The notes under the pieces: generated by a model
Told to the model about the DNA's origin: nothing
The model's database searches: none
The model's input: the letters and a program-made list of their open reading frames with translations, nothing else
Origin: Graphiopsis chlorocephala
Lineage: Eukaryota > Ascomycota > Dothideomycetes > Cladosporiales > Cladosporiaceae
DNA: 64,000 nt
Direction: 5' to 3'
NCBI GenBank assembly: GCA_022828445.1
Contig: JAIZZJ010000005.1
Location: 1,922,001-1,986,000, forward strand
Position numbers and translations under genes: made by a program
In this document: positions 1 to 10,292 of the stretch, one piece after another
Position numbering within the stretch: position 1 is the stretch's first letter
Layout: each line of letters opens with the position of its first letter

Positions 1-653
1 CTCACAGCCTCGTCGACACTCGCTTGCCAGCGAGTATTGAACATCTCGGAGCCCTGCCCGAGTGCCTCCTGCTTCCACTTGGCCGCCTCGTTCTTGTGGG
101 CCTCCACCTGCTGGATCAAGACCACTCTCTCGTTCAGCGCAAGCTGCGTGCGAACGCCGTCCAATTGGCCTCGCCAGTACACTTCGGGTATCGCCGACTC
201 GAGTGCGCGCTTTTCGGCGGCGAGAGTGATGACCTGCTGTCGAAAACGAGAGCTGTCTTCTGTCAACTGCAGGCTCAGATCACGCACTTGGCGCTCCAGG
301 TTGTCGTTGCTATTGCGCATGGCTTCCAGGAGGCGATAGTTGCGTCTTGAGTCTTTCTCGAGCTTGCCACGCTCGAGGGTGAGCTTCTTAATTGTGCTCT
401 TGTGCTGGCAAAGTTCAACTTCCAATGATGATTCGCTGGTGTGGTCTTTGTTCGCGAGAGGTTCAGTACTGTCACATCCGTTGTTTGTGGCAGTGTTATT
501 GCTAGTCTTCTCGGGCTTCCTCTCATGATCGCCATTGCCATGTACAAGGCTTTCAGACGGAATGCCGCCATGCTGCTCGACGAGGCCCTCGGTTGCAACA
601 TCTGTGGTTTGAGCCGCTTCGGAAGCCACCAATGTCTTCACATCATCAGTCAT
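1..653 (-). CDS. Partial coiled-coil protein, 3' end off the window
   Basis: An open frame runs on the minus strand from an ATG at 653 to the left edge without a stop, giving about 217 visible residues. An in-frame TAG lies upstream of the ATG with no other ATG between, which supports this start unless there is an earlier exon. The first ~75 residues are polar and low in hydrophobics. From about residue 78 on, the sequence is rich in Glu, Lys, Arg, Gln and Leu with heptad-like spacing, typical of a long coiled coil. I recognise no catalytic motif or family. The missing C-terminus could hold the defining domain. Good codon flow without stops over 650 nt supports a real gene; the function is unknown. 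Confidence 0.62.
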   Translation of the reverse strand, partial: MTDDVKTLVASEAAQTTDVATEGLVEQHGGIPSESLVHGNGDHERKPEKTSNNTATNNGCDSTEPLANKDHTSESSLEVELCQHKSTIKKLTLERGKLEKDSRRNYRLLEAMRNSNDNLERQVRDLSLQLTEDSSRFRQQVITLAAEKRALESAIPEVYWRGQLDGVRTQLALNERVVLIQQVEAHKNEAAKWKQEALGQGSEMFNTRWQASVDEAV

Positions 654-2036
654 TGCTGCTGGCTTTGGGTGGTGATCAAGGATAAAGTGCTGCTTCTAGG
701 TGGAATCTTGCCAGTGTCACAGGCGCTGTCGCTATTGGGTTGCAGATTGTGGTACTCAAATATGGTGTGTGGACCTGTCGTTGTGAATCCAGGAAGCGAG
801 ACAAGCACTTTGTCACGCTTTGTCGCGGCACAGTGTATGAGTGTTTGCTTTCCGCGGACCGTGAGGTCTGCAAAAAGCAAACGCGGGCGAGACATTGAAA
901 GGTGACTTCTTTCTTCTCCATCCGCAGCCAGTGTATGATGCCTGCCCCGTCCTGTGACAATAGTCAAGGTGCAAGATTTGGCAGTCGCTAGTTTCTGAGT
1001 TGCATTTCTGCGCGATGCTACATATCAAGTTACAACAACGGTTTAATAAGTGCCAAATCTGACCTTCTGGCCGTCTGGCTCATAACATTTCTTATCCCTT
1101 ACTTTAGGTTTGCTCTGTCCCGAGCAGTTCGCAAGTCTTTCCCTCGCACATGTATCGCTTTTTGAACGTTTCTTAGTTTCGATGAACTGCCATCTGTCTC
1201 TCAAAACTGCAATGTAGTCCTCTTGTCGTGGTGTTTGCGCTGGTGTTCACAAGACCTAACCTACGATATATTAAGATCGTGTTGCACGAGCTGTACCATA
1301 GCACGACTTATAAGACCTGTGATTCACTTTGCTGGAGTCACGATGGGCAAGAAAGGCCACACTACCACAGGGCGGAAAGGCAGCAGCACAGCAGACAAGG
1401 AAGCAACAGAAATCTGATGGGACAAGTAAGGACATCATCTTCAACCTTCAGAAATCATGTCGGCGCTTGTAACACTACGAAATTTTGATCTCACTGATTT
1501 ATACCGAACGCATCACCTCACGACTGCAAGCAAGAGACGCCGTGCCCGCGTGTTACATAAGTTAAGTCGACCGTCCTGTGAGACAGCCCCAAGCGAGTGG
1601 TGCGCTACCACATCAAAGAACGAGCTCACTATTTGCGTATCACATTTCACGAGTCGCAAAGCTCGACTCAGCCATTGGACTAGCTACGGACGCGCCTCAG
1701 TGCTGGACTGTTTGGCTATGATGTCCACCCTTATCGAGACAGCGTACAACTTTCTTGTATCATCCTCACTTCAACAATGAACGCAAGGAAAAGGCTTGAG
1801 CAACAGCTGGCGGAGCAACCAACCAGGAATAGTGTACATTCACACATCGAAGCCACGCAAAAAGGTGCAAAATCGAGCTCAGATTATGTCTTGTATTAGT
1901 ATAAAAGGCCGTTGGTTCGCAACGTTTGAAGGTCCAACTTATGTGGTCTCTCTATTTGGTCAATCTGATAGCATGCTACTTCAGATGCTTCTAGGCAAGT
2001 CATTGACTGACAGTTCAAATTCAACGAAATCATCGA
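654..2036. other. Intergenic stretch, no supported gene
   Basis: This 1.4-kb stretch lies upstream of the left-edge gene and downstream of the orphan gene at 2037-2607. Short ATG frames exist (for example a 24-codon frame at 1341 and a 107-codon frame at 1457), but neither shows a recognisable protein or convincing splice continuation. I see no repeat or RNA gene. Confidence 0.4.
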
Positions 2037-2607
2037 CTAAAAGGAGCCTCCTGTCGCCATTGTCCCGAATTGACCCATCATACTTGTCCCCCGTTTCCAG
2101 AAACCCTTCGCATGGTGGCTTTCGCCATACACTTTCCCCAAACGAGCAAGGTCCATCTCTGCTTTGACCACAGGATCTAGAGACCAACCAATTAAGTTAG
2201 ACTTGCTCTCTGTGGGAACAGAAGCTCACAGCTTAGTACGAAGGGCGCGAGAAGTGGTATGGCTTACCAATTCCTTTGGAGTACATCTTCTCGCGCATAT
2301 CATCAGGATAGCGAAAGACGGGATGATCTTGCGGCAAGTTGCGATAGGAGGACCAAGCCACATGCTTCAAGCCTTGAAGGGGAGTTTTGGGGCGGACGAA
2401 AGGAAGCTGAGTCCCATCAGCTTGATCATCTTGAATTTCATGACTGTCCAGAGTAGCCGCCTTGTTGGCAATTGGAAGTGTTGTTGTGTTCGTGCTCACG
2501 TAGGAGGAGGCAATAGAAGATTTGGAGGGCGTTTGTGTGCGTAACAAGGGATGACCGTCGGATGTAGCATGAGGGCCCTCAGGCTTTTCGTGCTGGAAGA
2601 AAGACAT
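2037..2607 (-). CDS. Orphan two-exon hypothetical protein (170 aa)
   Basis: Exons on the minus strand are 2607-2268 and 2209-2037. The 58-nt intron (2267-2210) starts GTAAGC, has a TACTAAG branch-like site and ends CCCACAG. Splicing keeps the frame and adds 57 residues before a TAG, a strong sign of a real gene. The N-terminal half is polar and Ser/Thr-rich, suggesting disorder. The C-terminal half is more ordered-looking, with aromatic residues and charged helices. A TATA-like element lies near 2717-2724, about 110 nt upstream of the ATG. In-frame sequence upstream to 2700 is open but has no ATG. I recognise no family, signal peptide or membrane segment. It may be lineage-specific, which fits the sparse context beside a small secreted protein gene. 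Confidence 0.6.
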
Positions 2608-4030
2608 ATGGACTGTGTGATTAGGCCGTAGTATTGGAGCTGTTTTCACCGGGCTCAATGTCAAGTCCACGAGTTTAAAACACTGCGAAAGACATGCCAA
2701 TACTCTTGTCCTGTCTTTTTATATAGCTACGAACAGTGACCAAGACCGCTAAGCCTCGAAGGAAGCGCAAACGAGCAAAACAAGCTCCGACATGAGGGGT
2801 CACATGTCTTGGAATCGACGTTGACAATCAGGCTGAGCATAACCATGCTGATGTAGGCTAAATCTCACATGGTCTTTTGAGCATCACGTACCTTGGTAGC
2901 TAGCGCGTGGACGGGTAAATTCCGCTAGACTATAAAGCAGATCCGTGCCACAGTGCGTTGGCGAAACGTTACACAAATGATCCAGACTTTTCGCGAAAGC
3001 GGGGCCTTGGTTTGGTCATGTAAAATAACCTCCTACTACATCGCACACAGTAACATATGCTCAAGAGTCATGGTCTTTCGTCTATACGTCACAATTACTT
3101 GCCCAAAAGTGACTATATTACTGCCGCCCCAAGTGCTTTTACCAACTGCTGCACGGCTTGTGTCCTGTGCAACGTTTACAGTATATATTCGAGCATTCTT
3201 ACGCGAATTGTGTTAACACTGCTAGCGGAACGTAAGCGACATGCAGAGGTCGGCTAGACTTCGCTCGTGAATCATCGTGACTGCGACTTCTGAGCACCTA
3301 CCATCGGACGAGGACCTACCTGACGCACACGCTACTAGCGACGAATGGAAACATACGTCTAGACCACGGATCAACTGACCCAGAGAAGAAAGCTGCTCTG
3401 ATGCATACAAGCACGCCGGGAACCACGTCTGGGCACAGACCTTGAAGACGTACACAAGGCATGCCATTCGATGCCAATACGAACAAGCTTATTTCAAGGT
3501 GCTATGGAGTTGCCGCTTGCGAACAGGATGAGCTCCCCCACCCGATTGACGGCAGGCCAGATTGCCACCTCAATGTGGGTTCCTTGTATGAGCCTGTTAT
3601 GTCTGGTAGCAACTCGACCAACCTGCTGAACACAAGTTTATAACTTACAAGAGAGCCTGTGAAAGAAATCGACTTTGTTCAATGTTTAGCTCTCGGTCCT
3701 GATGCTAACATCTGAGCTATGGTTTTGTCGCGGGCCAAGTTCTGCAAGAAATTGAGCAAAATGAAGCTCCACCTGATCCCTCGTGTCGGGAGCAATCAGT
3801 GCAACCACCTTCTCAATGAGGCCGAAGGAACCCGCTCCACCGAAGAAACTCTGAACATCTGAACAGCCGGCAATCGCAAGCAACAACAACCGCTTTTGCT
3901 GTAGCGGATAAGATGGTGCTAGCCGAAGTCTCGACAGCATAAAAAGTCTACCTCCCAGCCCTTTTTCAGCACCTTGATAACCATCACAAATGATCAAGAC
4001 TATCAGGCCGACACTACAACAATCGACAAC
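2608..4030. other. Intergenic stretch between orphan gene and secreted-protein gene
   Basis: This 1.4-kb stretch carries the orphan gene's promoter at its left end and the promoter of the secreted-protein gene at its right end. Short frames on both strands show no recognisable product or splice support. No repeat was recognised. Confidence 0.4.
3938..3946 (+). promoter_or_regulatory. Possible TATA-like element of the secreted-protein gene
   Basis: CATAAAAAG lies 85 nt upstream of the ATG at 4031. The position suits a core promoter element, but the match is short and could be chance. Confidence 0.3.
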
Positions 4031-4507
4031 ATGCGCGTCTCGCAAGCCGCTATTTTGCTTCTCGCTGCTGCTCTCAGCTCCGCGTTCCTGGACGTTGGTA
4101 TGTATTCATGAAGCATCATTTCTCGCTGAAATTAAGCCATATGGCTGATCTCGACCATCAAGGCACTGAAGCTTCCAATGTTCTTACCATCGACCTGGTC
4201 CATGATCCCGACTATATCGCGGGCTTCAACGACGTGATGGATCTTGTCACAGCCAGCGAACCCGATTCTGGCAGGCTGGTGCGACGAGCAGCTTGCAAAC
4301 CGAGAAGCTTGAACCCATGTTGCGATAGCGACGGTTGTGAGTCTCGTGACAGATGCTATATTTTCTGTGGCTCGAGACCAACTCTTGGAGGTGCAGGCTG
4401 CGCTGCTGGTACGTTTTGGCAACCCTGTCGATAGTCAACGCTGACGAAACTAATGAAATACGACCATAGGCTGCGCTACTGCTTGTCCTGCAAAGAAGAA
4501 GTGTTAA
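4031..4507 (+). CDS. Small secreted cysteine-rich protein with dibasic processing site (116 aa)
   Basis: Three exons (4031-4097, 4163-4408, 4470-4507) are separated by introns of 65 and 61 nt with GTATGT and GTACGT donors. Both introns split a glycine codon in phase 1. The product starts with a typical signal peptide: a basic residue, then a Leu/Ala-rich core, with likely cleavage near residue 18. An acidic, cysteine-free stretch to residue 62 resembles a propeptide. A dibasic Arg63-Arg64 follows, suited to Kex2-type cleavage. The remaining 52 residues contain ten cysteines (67, 75, 76, 81, 87, 91, 102, 106, 110, 116) including one CC pair, so up to five disulfides. The size, signal and cysteine density match fungal apoplastic effectors or secreted defence-like peptides in general. 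I recognise no named family. The role is inference; the gene structure is well supported. Confidence 0.75.
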
Positions 4508-5520
4508 GCCGAGAAATATGTTGCGGGTCGCCCTGTATATGCTCTGGCAAAGTCTCAAGTGCTTACAATATTGTATGCGTGGATTGAATGACGGGCGTGG
4601 CCTTCGAGTACGTATGGTAGTTGAAATGCAAAGTGTAGATAGGACAACGCAGCAGTTTATAAGATCCAGTTGCAACAGTAGCTCCTGAGGATACGTTTCT
4701 GCGCACGCGATGTTGAATTCTTAGATCTCAACAGCAATAAGCCTCACAAGGTCATTCCAGTTTCTCAAAGCACCATGCGTACGTCCTATATGCTTCATGT
4801 TTCTGTATCGATTCAGATAAGTCAAGACACGGTCCGCTTTGTACAAAGCCGAGAAAGCTAGGGTCACCCTGAGCTGCTGCGATATGTTTTTACGTGTCAT
4901 CAAAAGCGGCTACTGCTGCGCGTTTCTCTGATAGTGTCTATGCCACACAGTCAAGAGATCAGTATGCTCAAGGTCAGAAGGTGTAGATGTGTCACATTTA
5001 CAGCCGTTCCTTGGACGTTGACCCACTACTGGAAATCCCAAATCTAACAATGTGTAATACAGAGAGATGACAAAATCATACTCTACGGTTGCTGTGTCTC
5101 GATGGGGATCTCAGCACTTCCAGCCTCGTGGAAACTCTCATGCTTGCCTCAGAGGAATGGGGCGAACATCTGACCGGGGATGTCGTCTCTCGGTGGTAAT
5201 CTCAGTACTCACATTCCTATGATCCATAATCTACTCATGCTCGCCATAGAGAGATTAGATTAATTTCCTTGGTTTTGACATCTCTTGATTACAACACGAT
5301 CACCCATAGCCTATCAATCTTCCGAATTCGCCATAAAGATAGCATACAGATTCCTCTGTATGTGGAATTGCCTTGAGGGTATTCCGCGATTCCAAAATCG
5401 GCTGTATTACTACCGAGATAAGAATCTCCATTGCTATAGTTTGCTCGAGTCCTGATGATGTTGAGTGTTATTATCAAAAATTTATTGAGAACGAGGCTTT
5501 TCTCCTACGGAATAACGGAC
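4508..5520. other. AT-rich intergenic stretch with a faint ~92-bp duplication
   Basis: No gene is supported. Two related segments, about 5090-5155 and 5180-5251, share a spacing of 91-92 bp and a common ATCTCAG core (at 5108 and 5199). They may be the most decayed outliers of the tandem array to the right. Confidence 0.4.
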
Positions 5521-6300
5521 CTGCATCTCAGTGGTATAGCTATCTTCATATGGTGTTATCATCGATATCAGGCAGATGAAAAGGCATGACGCCTACTAAA
5601 GAACAATACAGCATCTTACTGACTCGGAAAATCTGATGTGGTATTATCGTTAAAGATAGATAGACTTCAAGGTATAGTCTCCGCGGAAAATAACAAAGCA
5701 TCTCATTAGCAAGATGATTTTAATACGCTATCATCGTTAGCGATGGACATCGTACAAGTTATGGTTGCTACTAAGAACTCTATAGCGTCTCACTAGTATG
5801 GCCAATCCAATGTCCTAGTATCGTTGATGATAGACAACCAAAAAGGCATGGTTTTCCAATGAGAGAATTGAAGTATCTCACTGGCATGATCAATTCATTT
5901 TGCTAATATCATCAATGACAAACTCATTATGTGGTATAGTTGTCAATGAAGAAAAACAGAGTATCTTAATGGCGTGGCACATTCAACGTGCTAGTACTAT
6001 CAGCGATAGACATATGATAACGCATAGTCTGCATGGAAGAACAGTTCAGTATCTCACTGGCGTGGTGGGTTCAATGTACTAGTATCACCAGCGATAGATA
6101 TATAATACCGTATGGACTCCCTTAAAGAACACTGTAGTAAGTTATCTCACTAGCGCGGCGGATTCGACACGCACGTATCATCAGCACTGAACACATAACA
6201 ACGCATGGACTCTTGTTGAAGAACACTGTAGCATCTCACTGGCGTAGCGATTTCAATATGCTAGTACCATCAGCACTGAACACATAATAGCCAATTCTCA
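5521..6300. repeat. Degenerate tandem array, ~88-bp unit, about nine copies
   Basis: An anchor resembling ATCTCACTGGCGTGG recurs at 5525, 5613, 5700, 5786, 5875, 5963, 6051, 6144 and 6233, spaced 88, 87, 86, 89, 88, 88, 93 and 89 bp. Units also share a central CTAGTATCATCAGCGATAGA-like block and a tail resembling GCATGGACT...GAAGAACACTG. The rightmost units are most alike and the left ones are more diverged and AT-richer. The last copy breaks off near 6298, about 170 bp before the SUN gene ATG. The unit is not a multiple of three and contains stops, so it is not coding. It could be an ancient satellite or minisatellite decayed by drift or RIP-like mutation. Confidence 0.85.
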
Positions 6301-6468
6301 AATTGATTTATAGAAGTGAAGCCAGGAAATATAGCTTCCCCACTACCCCGCATTGAGCGCTCCCGCCCGCTAATGCAAGGTCCCGTGGCGCGCCAGCCGT
6401 CAACAAGCGCGATCTACAAGTAATTGTCGCGCTTCTCGTTTCTCTTTCACCACTACAACAACAACATC

Positions 6469-8331
6469 ATGGCCACACCTGGCCGCACCACGCGCTCTCG
6501 GTCTCGCCAGACCACACCACAGCCACTTCCGGCTGTGGCTGTGCGTTCTTCGCTCGCCTACGGCTCTCAAGGGCGAGCACACCTCAACAATCAAGTTGCC
6601 GGCGAGGGCACCACCCTCGCCGAGGGCTTCACCACCGCTCGCGCTGGTGTTGCAACCGTCCACGAAGAACCCGAGGACGACTACGAAGAGCTGCTCTCGC
6701 AGCCAGCACCCTCACGTCAGGGCACGTACGTGGGCACCGACGCCCGCTACGAGAGCCCTGTGCGCTCTCAAAGGCACGACAGCATGCCTCCGCCACCCCC
6801 TTGCTATGCCGAGGACGTTCCCGCCACTCCTTGGACCCTCTCTGTCTTGCTATTTGCCGTCCCGCGCTACCTCTGGCGCAACGTCTGGGCCGTTCTCCTT
6901 GGTGCACTCCTCCTGGGCACAGCCGCCCACATCAAGCTGCCCGGAGATGCAGCAGCACGCCGTGACGAGTTCTTCCGTGGCCTGAAGATCGCAGTCGGTG
7001 TCCCTGGGTACGATCAGCCGCCCTCCCACCTCGAGCGTCTCTGGATGTACGTCCGCTACAAGTCTTTCGAGCTCGACGAAATCAAGAACATGCCGCCAGT
7101 CAAGGAACCTCTTGTTCAATCAATGATAAACGTTCGATTCCGTACGCTACTTGAAGAGCTCCAAGGTAACAGCACTGCACTCGGAGGCAACCACACTGCC
7201 CTGGCCGAGAGAGTTGCGACCATGGAGGAGTTCCTGCCGCCGAGAATGGTTGTCGATGTCATTGACGGAAGAATGATCATCAGCGACGCCTTTTGGCGTG
7301 CCCTCGGCGACAAATTGAGCGGTAGTTCCGAGTTTTTCGATGCATTTGTTGCAGCCAATGAAGAGTCTGCCAGCAAGCTCGCTAAAACTGCCTTCGACGT
7401 CAACTTGGACGAGGCTCTGAGCAGCAAGCGTGTTCTCGATCGCGACGCTCTGATGGAAGCCCTGAACCAGAATGGCATAGAGCTTGAAAAGCGCATGTCT
7501 TCCATGATCCAGGCTGGCACTGCTGAAGCAGTCAGCGCTGCTCGCACGATCGCTGCGCAAGTCGCAAGAGAGATCGCCGAAAATACCCCATCTGACCTAC
7601 GGGCTCAACTCAGCGTCCTCGTCAAATCGAATATCCTGCAAAACACCTACGACGCAATGCACTCGATCAACTGGTTTTCTCCGAAGATGGGCGCCGTCGT
7701 CGTCCCACGCCAGTCCTCTCCGACCGCCAAGTTGCCCTACGAGGTAGCTGATCGTGGGTGGTTCGCCAGTTCACTCAAACGTTTTGCAGCTCCACCCGTC
7801 GCGGCATTGATGCCATGGGAAGAGGCCGGCGACTGCTGGTGCGCTGCGAAGACAGAAGCAATGGGCAAATTACAGTTGACGGTCATCACCGAACGTAAGA
7901 TCATGCCAAACCAGCTGATCATCGAGCACATCCCAACGGACGGCCAACTCGACAGACACTGTGCTCCAAAGCGTTTCCAACTGTGGGCTGAGTTGTACGA
8001 CAAGGAGGAAGTCGAGGAGTCGAAGGACAGGATCCATCGAATGAACGACCAATACTACGGCTGCTCCGACGAAAGCTCGCCGCCCAGCGAAAGCTCGATT
8101 TGCATTGCCCAAGGTACATACAATCGCGACGCCGAGAACTGGGTGCAATCGTACAGAATGCTCTTCCTCTCTAGTCTCGAAGAGGCGAAAGTGGAAACTG
8201 CCAAATTCTACTTCCGTGTGACCGAAAATTGGGGCTCTCCTCAAACCTGCATCTACCGCATCCGCTTGACTGCACACGACAGCAACCTGCAAAACACCCT
8301 CTGGGACAACAAAGAGGATACTGCGTTCTGA
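6469..8331 (+). CDS. SUN-domain inner nuclear membrane protein (Sad1/UNC-84 family)
   Basis: This single-exon gene encodes 620 residues. The in-frame extension upstream to 6424 has no ATG, so the ATG at 6469 is chosen. The N-terminus is Arg/Ser/Pro-rich and suits a nucleoplasmic tail. A hydrophobic segment around residues 138-156 is the expected transmembrane helix. A helical linker follows, and a SUN domain spans roughly 405-615, with the family-like block PWEEAGDCW near 449 and the beta strands that follow. SUN proteins pair with KASH proteins across the perinuclear space to form LINC bridges, anchoring the spindle pole body or chromosomes. The long linker (about 160-400) is predicted helical, as in coiled-coil SUN proteins. 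Assignment to the Sad1 type is from domain layout. The tandem array ends just upstream and may affect its promoter. Confidence 0.88.
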   Translation: MATPGRTTRSRSRQTTPQPLPAVAVRSSLAYGSQGRAHLNNQVAGEGTTLAEGFTTARAGVATVHEEPEDDYEELLSQPAPSRQGTYVGTDARYESPVRSQRHDSMPPPPPCYAEDVPATPWTLSVLLFAVPRYLWRNVWAVLLGALLLGTAAHIKLPGDAAARRDEFFRGLKIAVGVPGYDQPPSHLERLWMYVRYKSFELDEIKNMPPVKEPLVQSMINVRFRTLLEELQGNSTALGGNHTALAERVATMEEFLPPRMVVDVIDGRMIISDAFWRALGDKLSGSSEFFDAFVAANEESASKLAKTAFDVNLDEALSSKRVLDRDALMEALNQNGIELEKRMSSMIQAGTAEAVSAARTIAAQVAREIAENTPSDLRAQLSVLVKSNILQNTYDAMHSINWFSPKMGAVVVPRQSSPTAKLPYEVADRGWFASSLKRFAAPPVAALMPWEEAGDCWCAAKTEAMGKLQLTVITERKIMPNQLIIEHIPTDGQLDRHCAPKRFQLWAELYDKEEVEESKDRIHRMNDQYYGCSDESSPPSESSICIAQGTYNRDAENWVQSYRMLFLSSLEEAKVETAKFYFRVTENWGSPQTCIYRIRLTAHDSNLQNTLWDNKEDTAF

Positions 8332-8774
8332 AGAATGGATAATGAAGTGATGGACTTTTTTTCTTTTGGCGTTGAGCGCGAAGCTCGTGGAGTGGACATG
8401 AACTGTCCTTGGATGATACCCCTGCATAAGCGAGCGAAAAATCGGATTTTTTACTGGGCATTGCATGGTTTTGAAGAAAGTCGAAGGGACATACCGACTC
8501 AGGAGAATTCTCACCTCATTTGAGTGGGAAACAGTGTCACAATCATTATTTGGCTCACTGACAGAATTTTAATACGATGGCGGTTCAAACTCAGGGCCTT
8601 CGCAAGCATGGCTTTGATGGATTGAGTAAACCTTCGAAGAATCAAGGATCTTTCTGAACCAGACAGTGGCGCATCTCACATTCCAATGCTTTCTTTCATT
8701 TTCGTTTAAACGTCTATCATATGAGTCTGCCAGTAGAGCCTCCATGATGCCATATAAACTCACGTTGTATGAGT
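8332..8774. other. Convergent intergenic stretch
   Basis: This holds the 3' ends of the SUN gene (plus strand) and the PYP1-like gene (minus strand). I see no further gene or repeat. Confidence 0.5.
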
Positions 8775-9849
8775 TTACTTAGCAGCACCGTTGGCCTGCA
8801 CGGGCGCAACACCAGCCTTGCCATCCTTGTAATCCTGGAAACCCTGCTTCGCCGCTTCCTCGACGGTACGTTCGCCAGCGACAATTTGCTTGACGGTGGC
8901 GAGGATGCTGCTCCAGTCTTCGAAGACGGTGAAGGGTACGTTCTCGCGGGCGCAGTAGGTGATGAGATCTGTCGGAAATCAGTAGAGTGTCGTGCAAGCC
9001 AGCAGTGAGTCTTAACATACCGTGGCCCTTCTTGGCGAAGAGCAGATCAGTCTCGCGCGCGGCGGAGAGGTCGGAGACACCGTCGCCGGCGTAGAACAGA
9101 GTCGGGCGCTTGTCGGCGGGTAGCTGGGCGTAGGGGCGGAGAGTGAGGGACTTGTCGTGGCCGAAGCCGCTGTAGGAATGTCAGTTGAAACATCTCGTAG
9201 CTTTCACAAGTAATAAGCAGCGATCAACTCACCTGTCATCATGGTACTCAATCCTCCAACCACCCTCCTGATCAATAGTCTTGTCACCACGGGGCACGGC
9301 CTCGTTGCAGATGATATCGATCTTGTCGCAGTCGGGACCGACGAGCTTCTGCAGGATACCGCGGATGACGGGTGTCATGCCGGAAGACACGACGACGGTG
9401 GGGATGTTGTTGGCCAGGGCCCACTGGAAGTACTCGTTGAAGTGCGGGTCGAGGGTGATGTTCTCGACGAGGTAGTCGACGCACTCTGGGAAGGGGCGGG
9501 TGATGGAGTCCATCATTTCGCGGAATGAGTCCCTGGAAGAGAGCGAATGTGAATACCTTTCGTGCTTGGGGTATCTTCGTTGGATGGCTTGTGGTTTACC
9601 TGAAGGTCTTCCTGCCCTCGAGGACATCCTTGTTGCCCTGCTTGCGCAACTCGGCGCCGAAGCCGATGTTGTCGGTCTGTTCTCGTTGGTTAATTATATT
9701 CTCGTCGCTCTAAAGTGGTTGAAATAGTGGCAACCCACCATGAAATCATTGCTGTCCTTCAATGTGATGGTACCATCGAAATCGGTGAAGAAGATGAACT
9801 TGGGGTCCTTGAAGGGGAATCTGAGCGCCTTGAGGTCGATAGCGGCCAT
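8775..9849 (-). CDS. PYP1: HAD-superfamily phosphatase, PYP1 (YNL010W) type
   Basis: Five exons on the minus strand (9849-9739, 9676-9600, 9532-9233, 9169-9021, 8968-8775) encode 276 residues; the introns are 52-67 nt. HAD motif I is TDFDGTIT, with catalytic Asp23 and Asp25. Motif II is VVSSGM, and the motif III/IV region is GHDKS followed by GDGVSDL. The whole chain resembles budding-yeast Pyp1, a polyol phosphatase acting on sugar-alcohol phosphates, including the FPEC and LLFAK segments. The N-terminus is about 15 residues longer than in yeast. Substrate specificity is inferred from the family. The gene is divergent from SHE9, sharing a ~440-bp upstream region. Confidence 0.9.
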
Positions 9850-10292
9850 GATGACTGTTTTGAAGGGAAATCTGAGTGTATACTTTATAGATGTTCTTCG
9901 AAGTAAATAAAGCAAGTGTCTATATACAAAAAGATTGAGAAAGAAGATGTCTATGTGACTGTATACCACACACTTCAGAACCCCCACGTGGCGGGACCAA
10001 AAAGTTGTGAACCCTCCCCCTCGGATGTGAGGCTCTGCTCCCTGCTCGCTGACGTCTGTCTCAATTCTCAACGGATAATCCTCCGATTATGCAGGGACAA
10101 GAACATTCGATCTTGGCGTGCCTTAGGTTCGTCTCCGCAAGTCGCTCGTGGTTCGGCTCGAGCTCGAGCTTCTGCTGGCTGTTGGCTTGTCTCTGCTTCT
10201 AGTTAAGCCGAGGGTGCTTGCTTCCTTGGACCTGTTCATTTGTCTGTACTTGCATTTTGTCTCTTTTGCACTTCCCTTCTACTGTCTGGAGC
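9850..10292. promoter_or_regulatory. Divergent promoter PYP1 / SHE9
   Basis: This is the shared upstream region of two divergent genes. It contains a palindromic CACGTG at 9985-9990, a potential bHLH (Cbf1-type) site. No other feature was identified. Confidence 0.45.

Noticed and set aside
1341..1780. Two ATG frames (24 and 107 codons) on the plus strand
   Set aside because: No family resemblance, no workable intron between them (the only GT-AG pair is 26 nt), and composition is typical of chance frames.
3461..3643. 60-codon frame upstream of the secreted-protein gene
   Set aside because: No signal peptide, no family and no splice continuation.
4450..4470. ACGACCATAGG resembling the start region of 5S rRNA
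   Set aside because: The match is short, lies in the second intron of the secreted-protein gene and is not followed by 5S sequence.
5900..6082. 60-codon frame inside the 88-bp array
   Set aside because: The repeat unit is not a multiple of three and other units do not keep the frame open.
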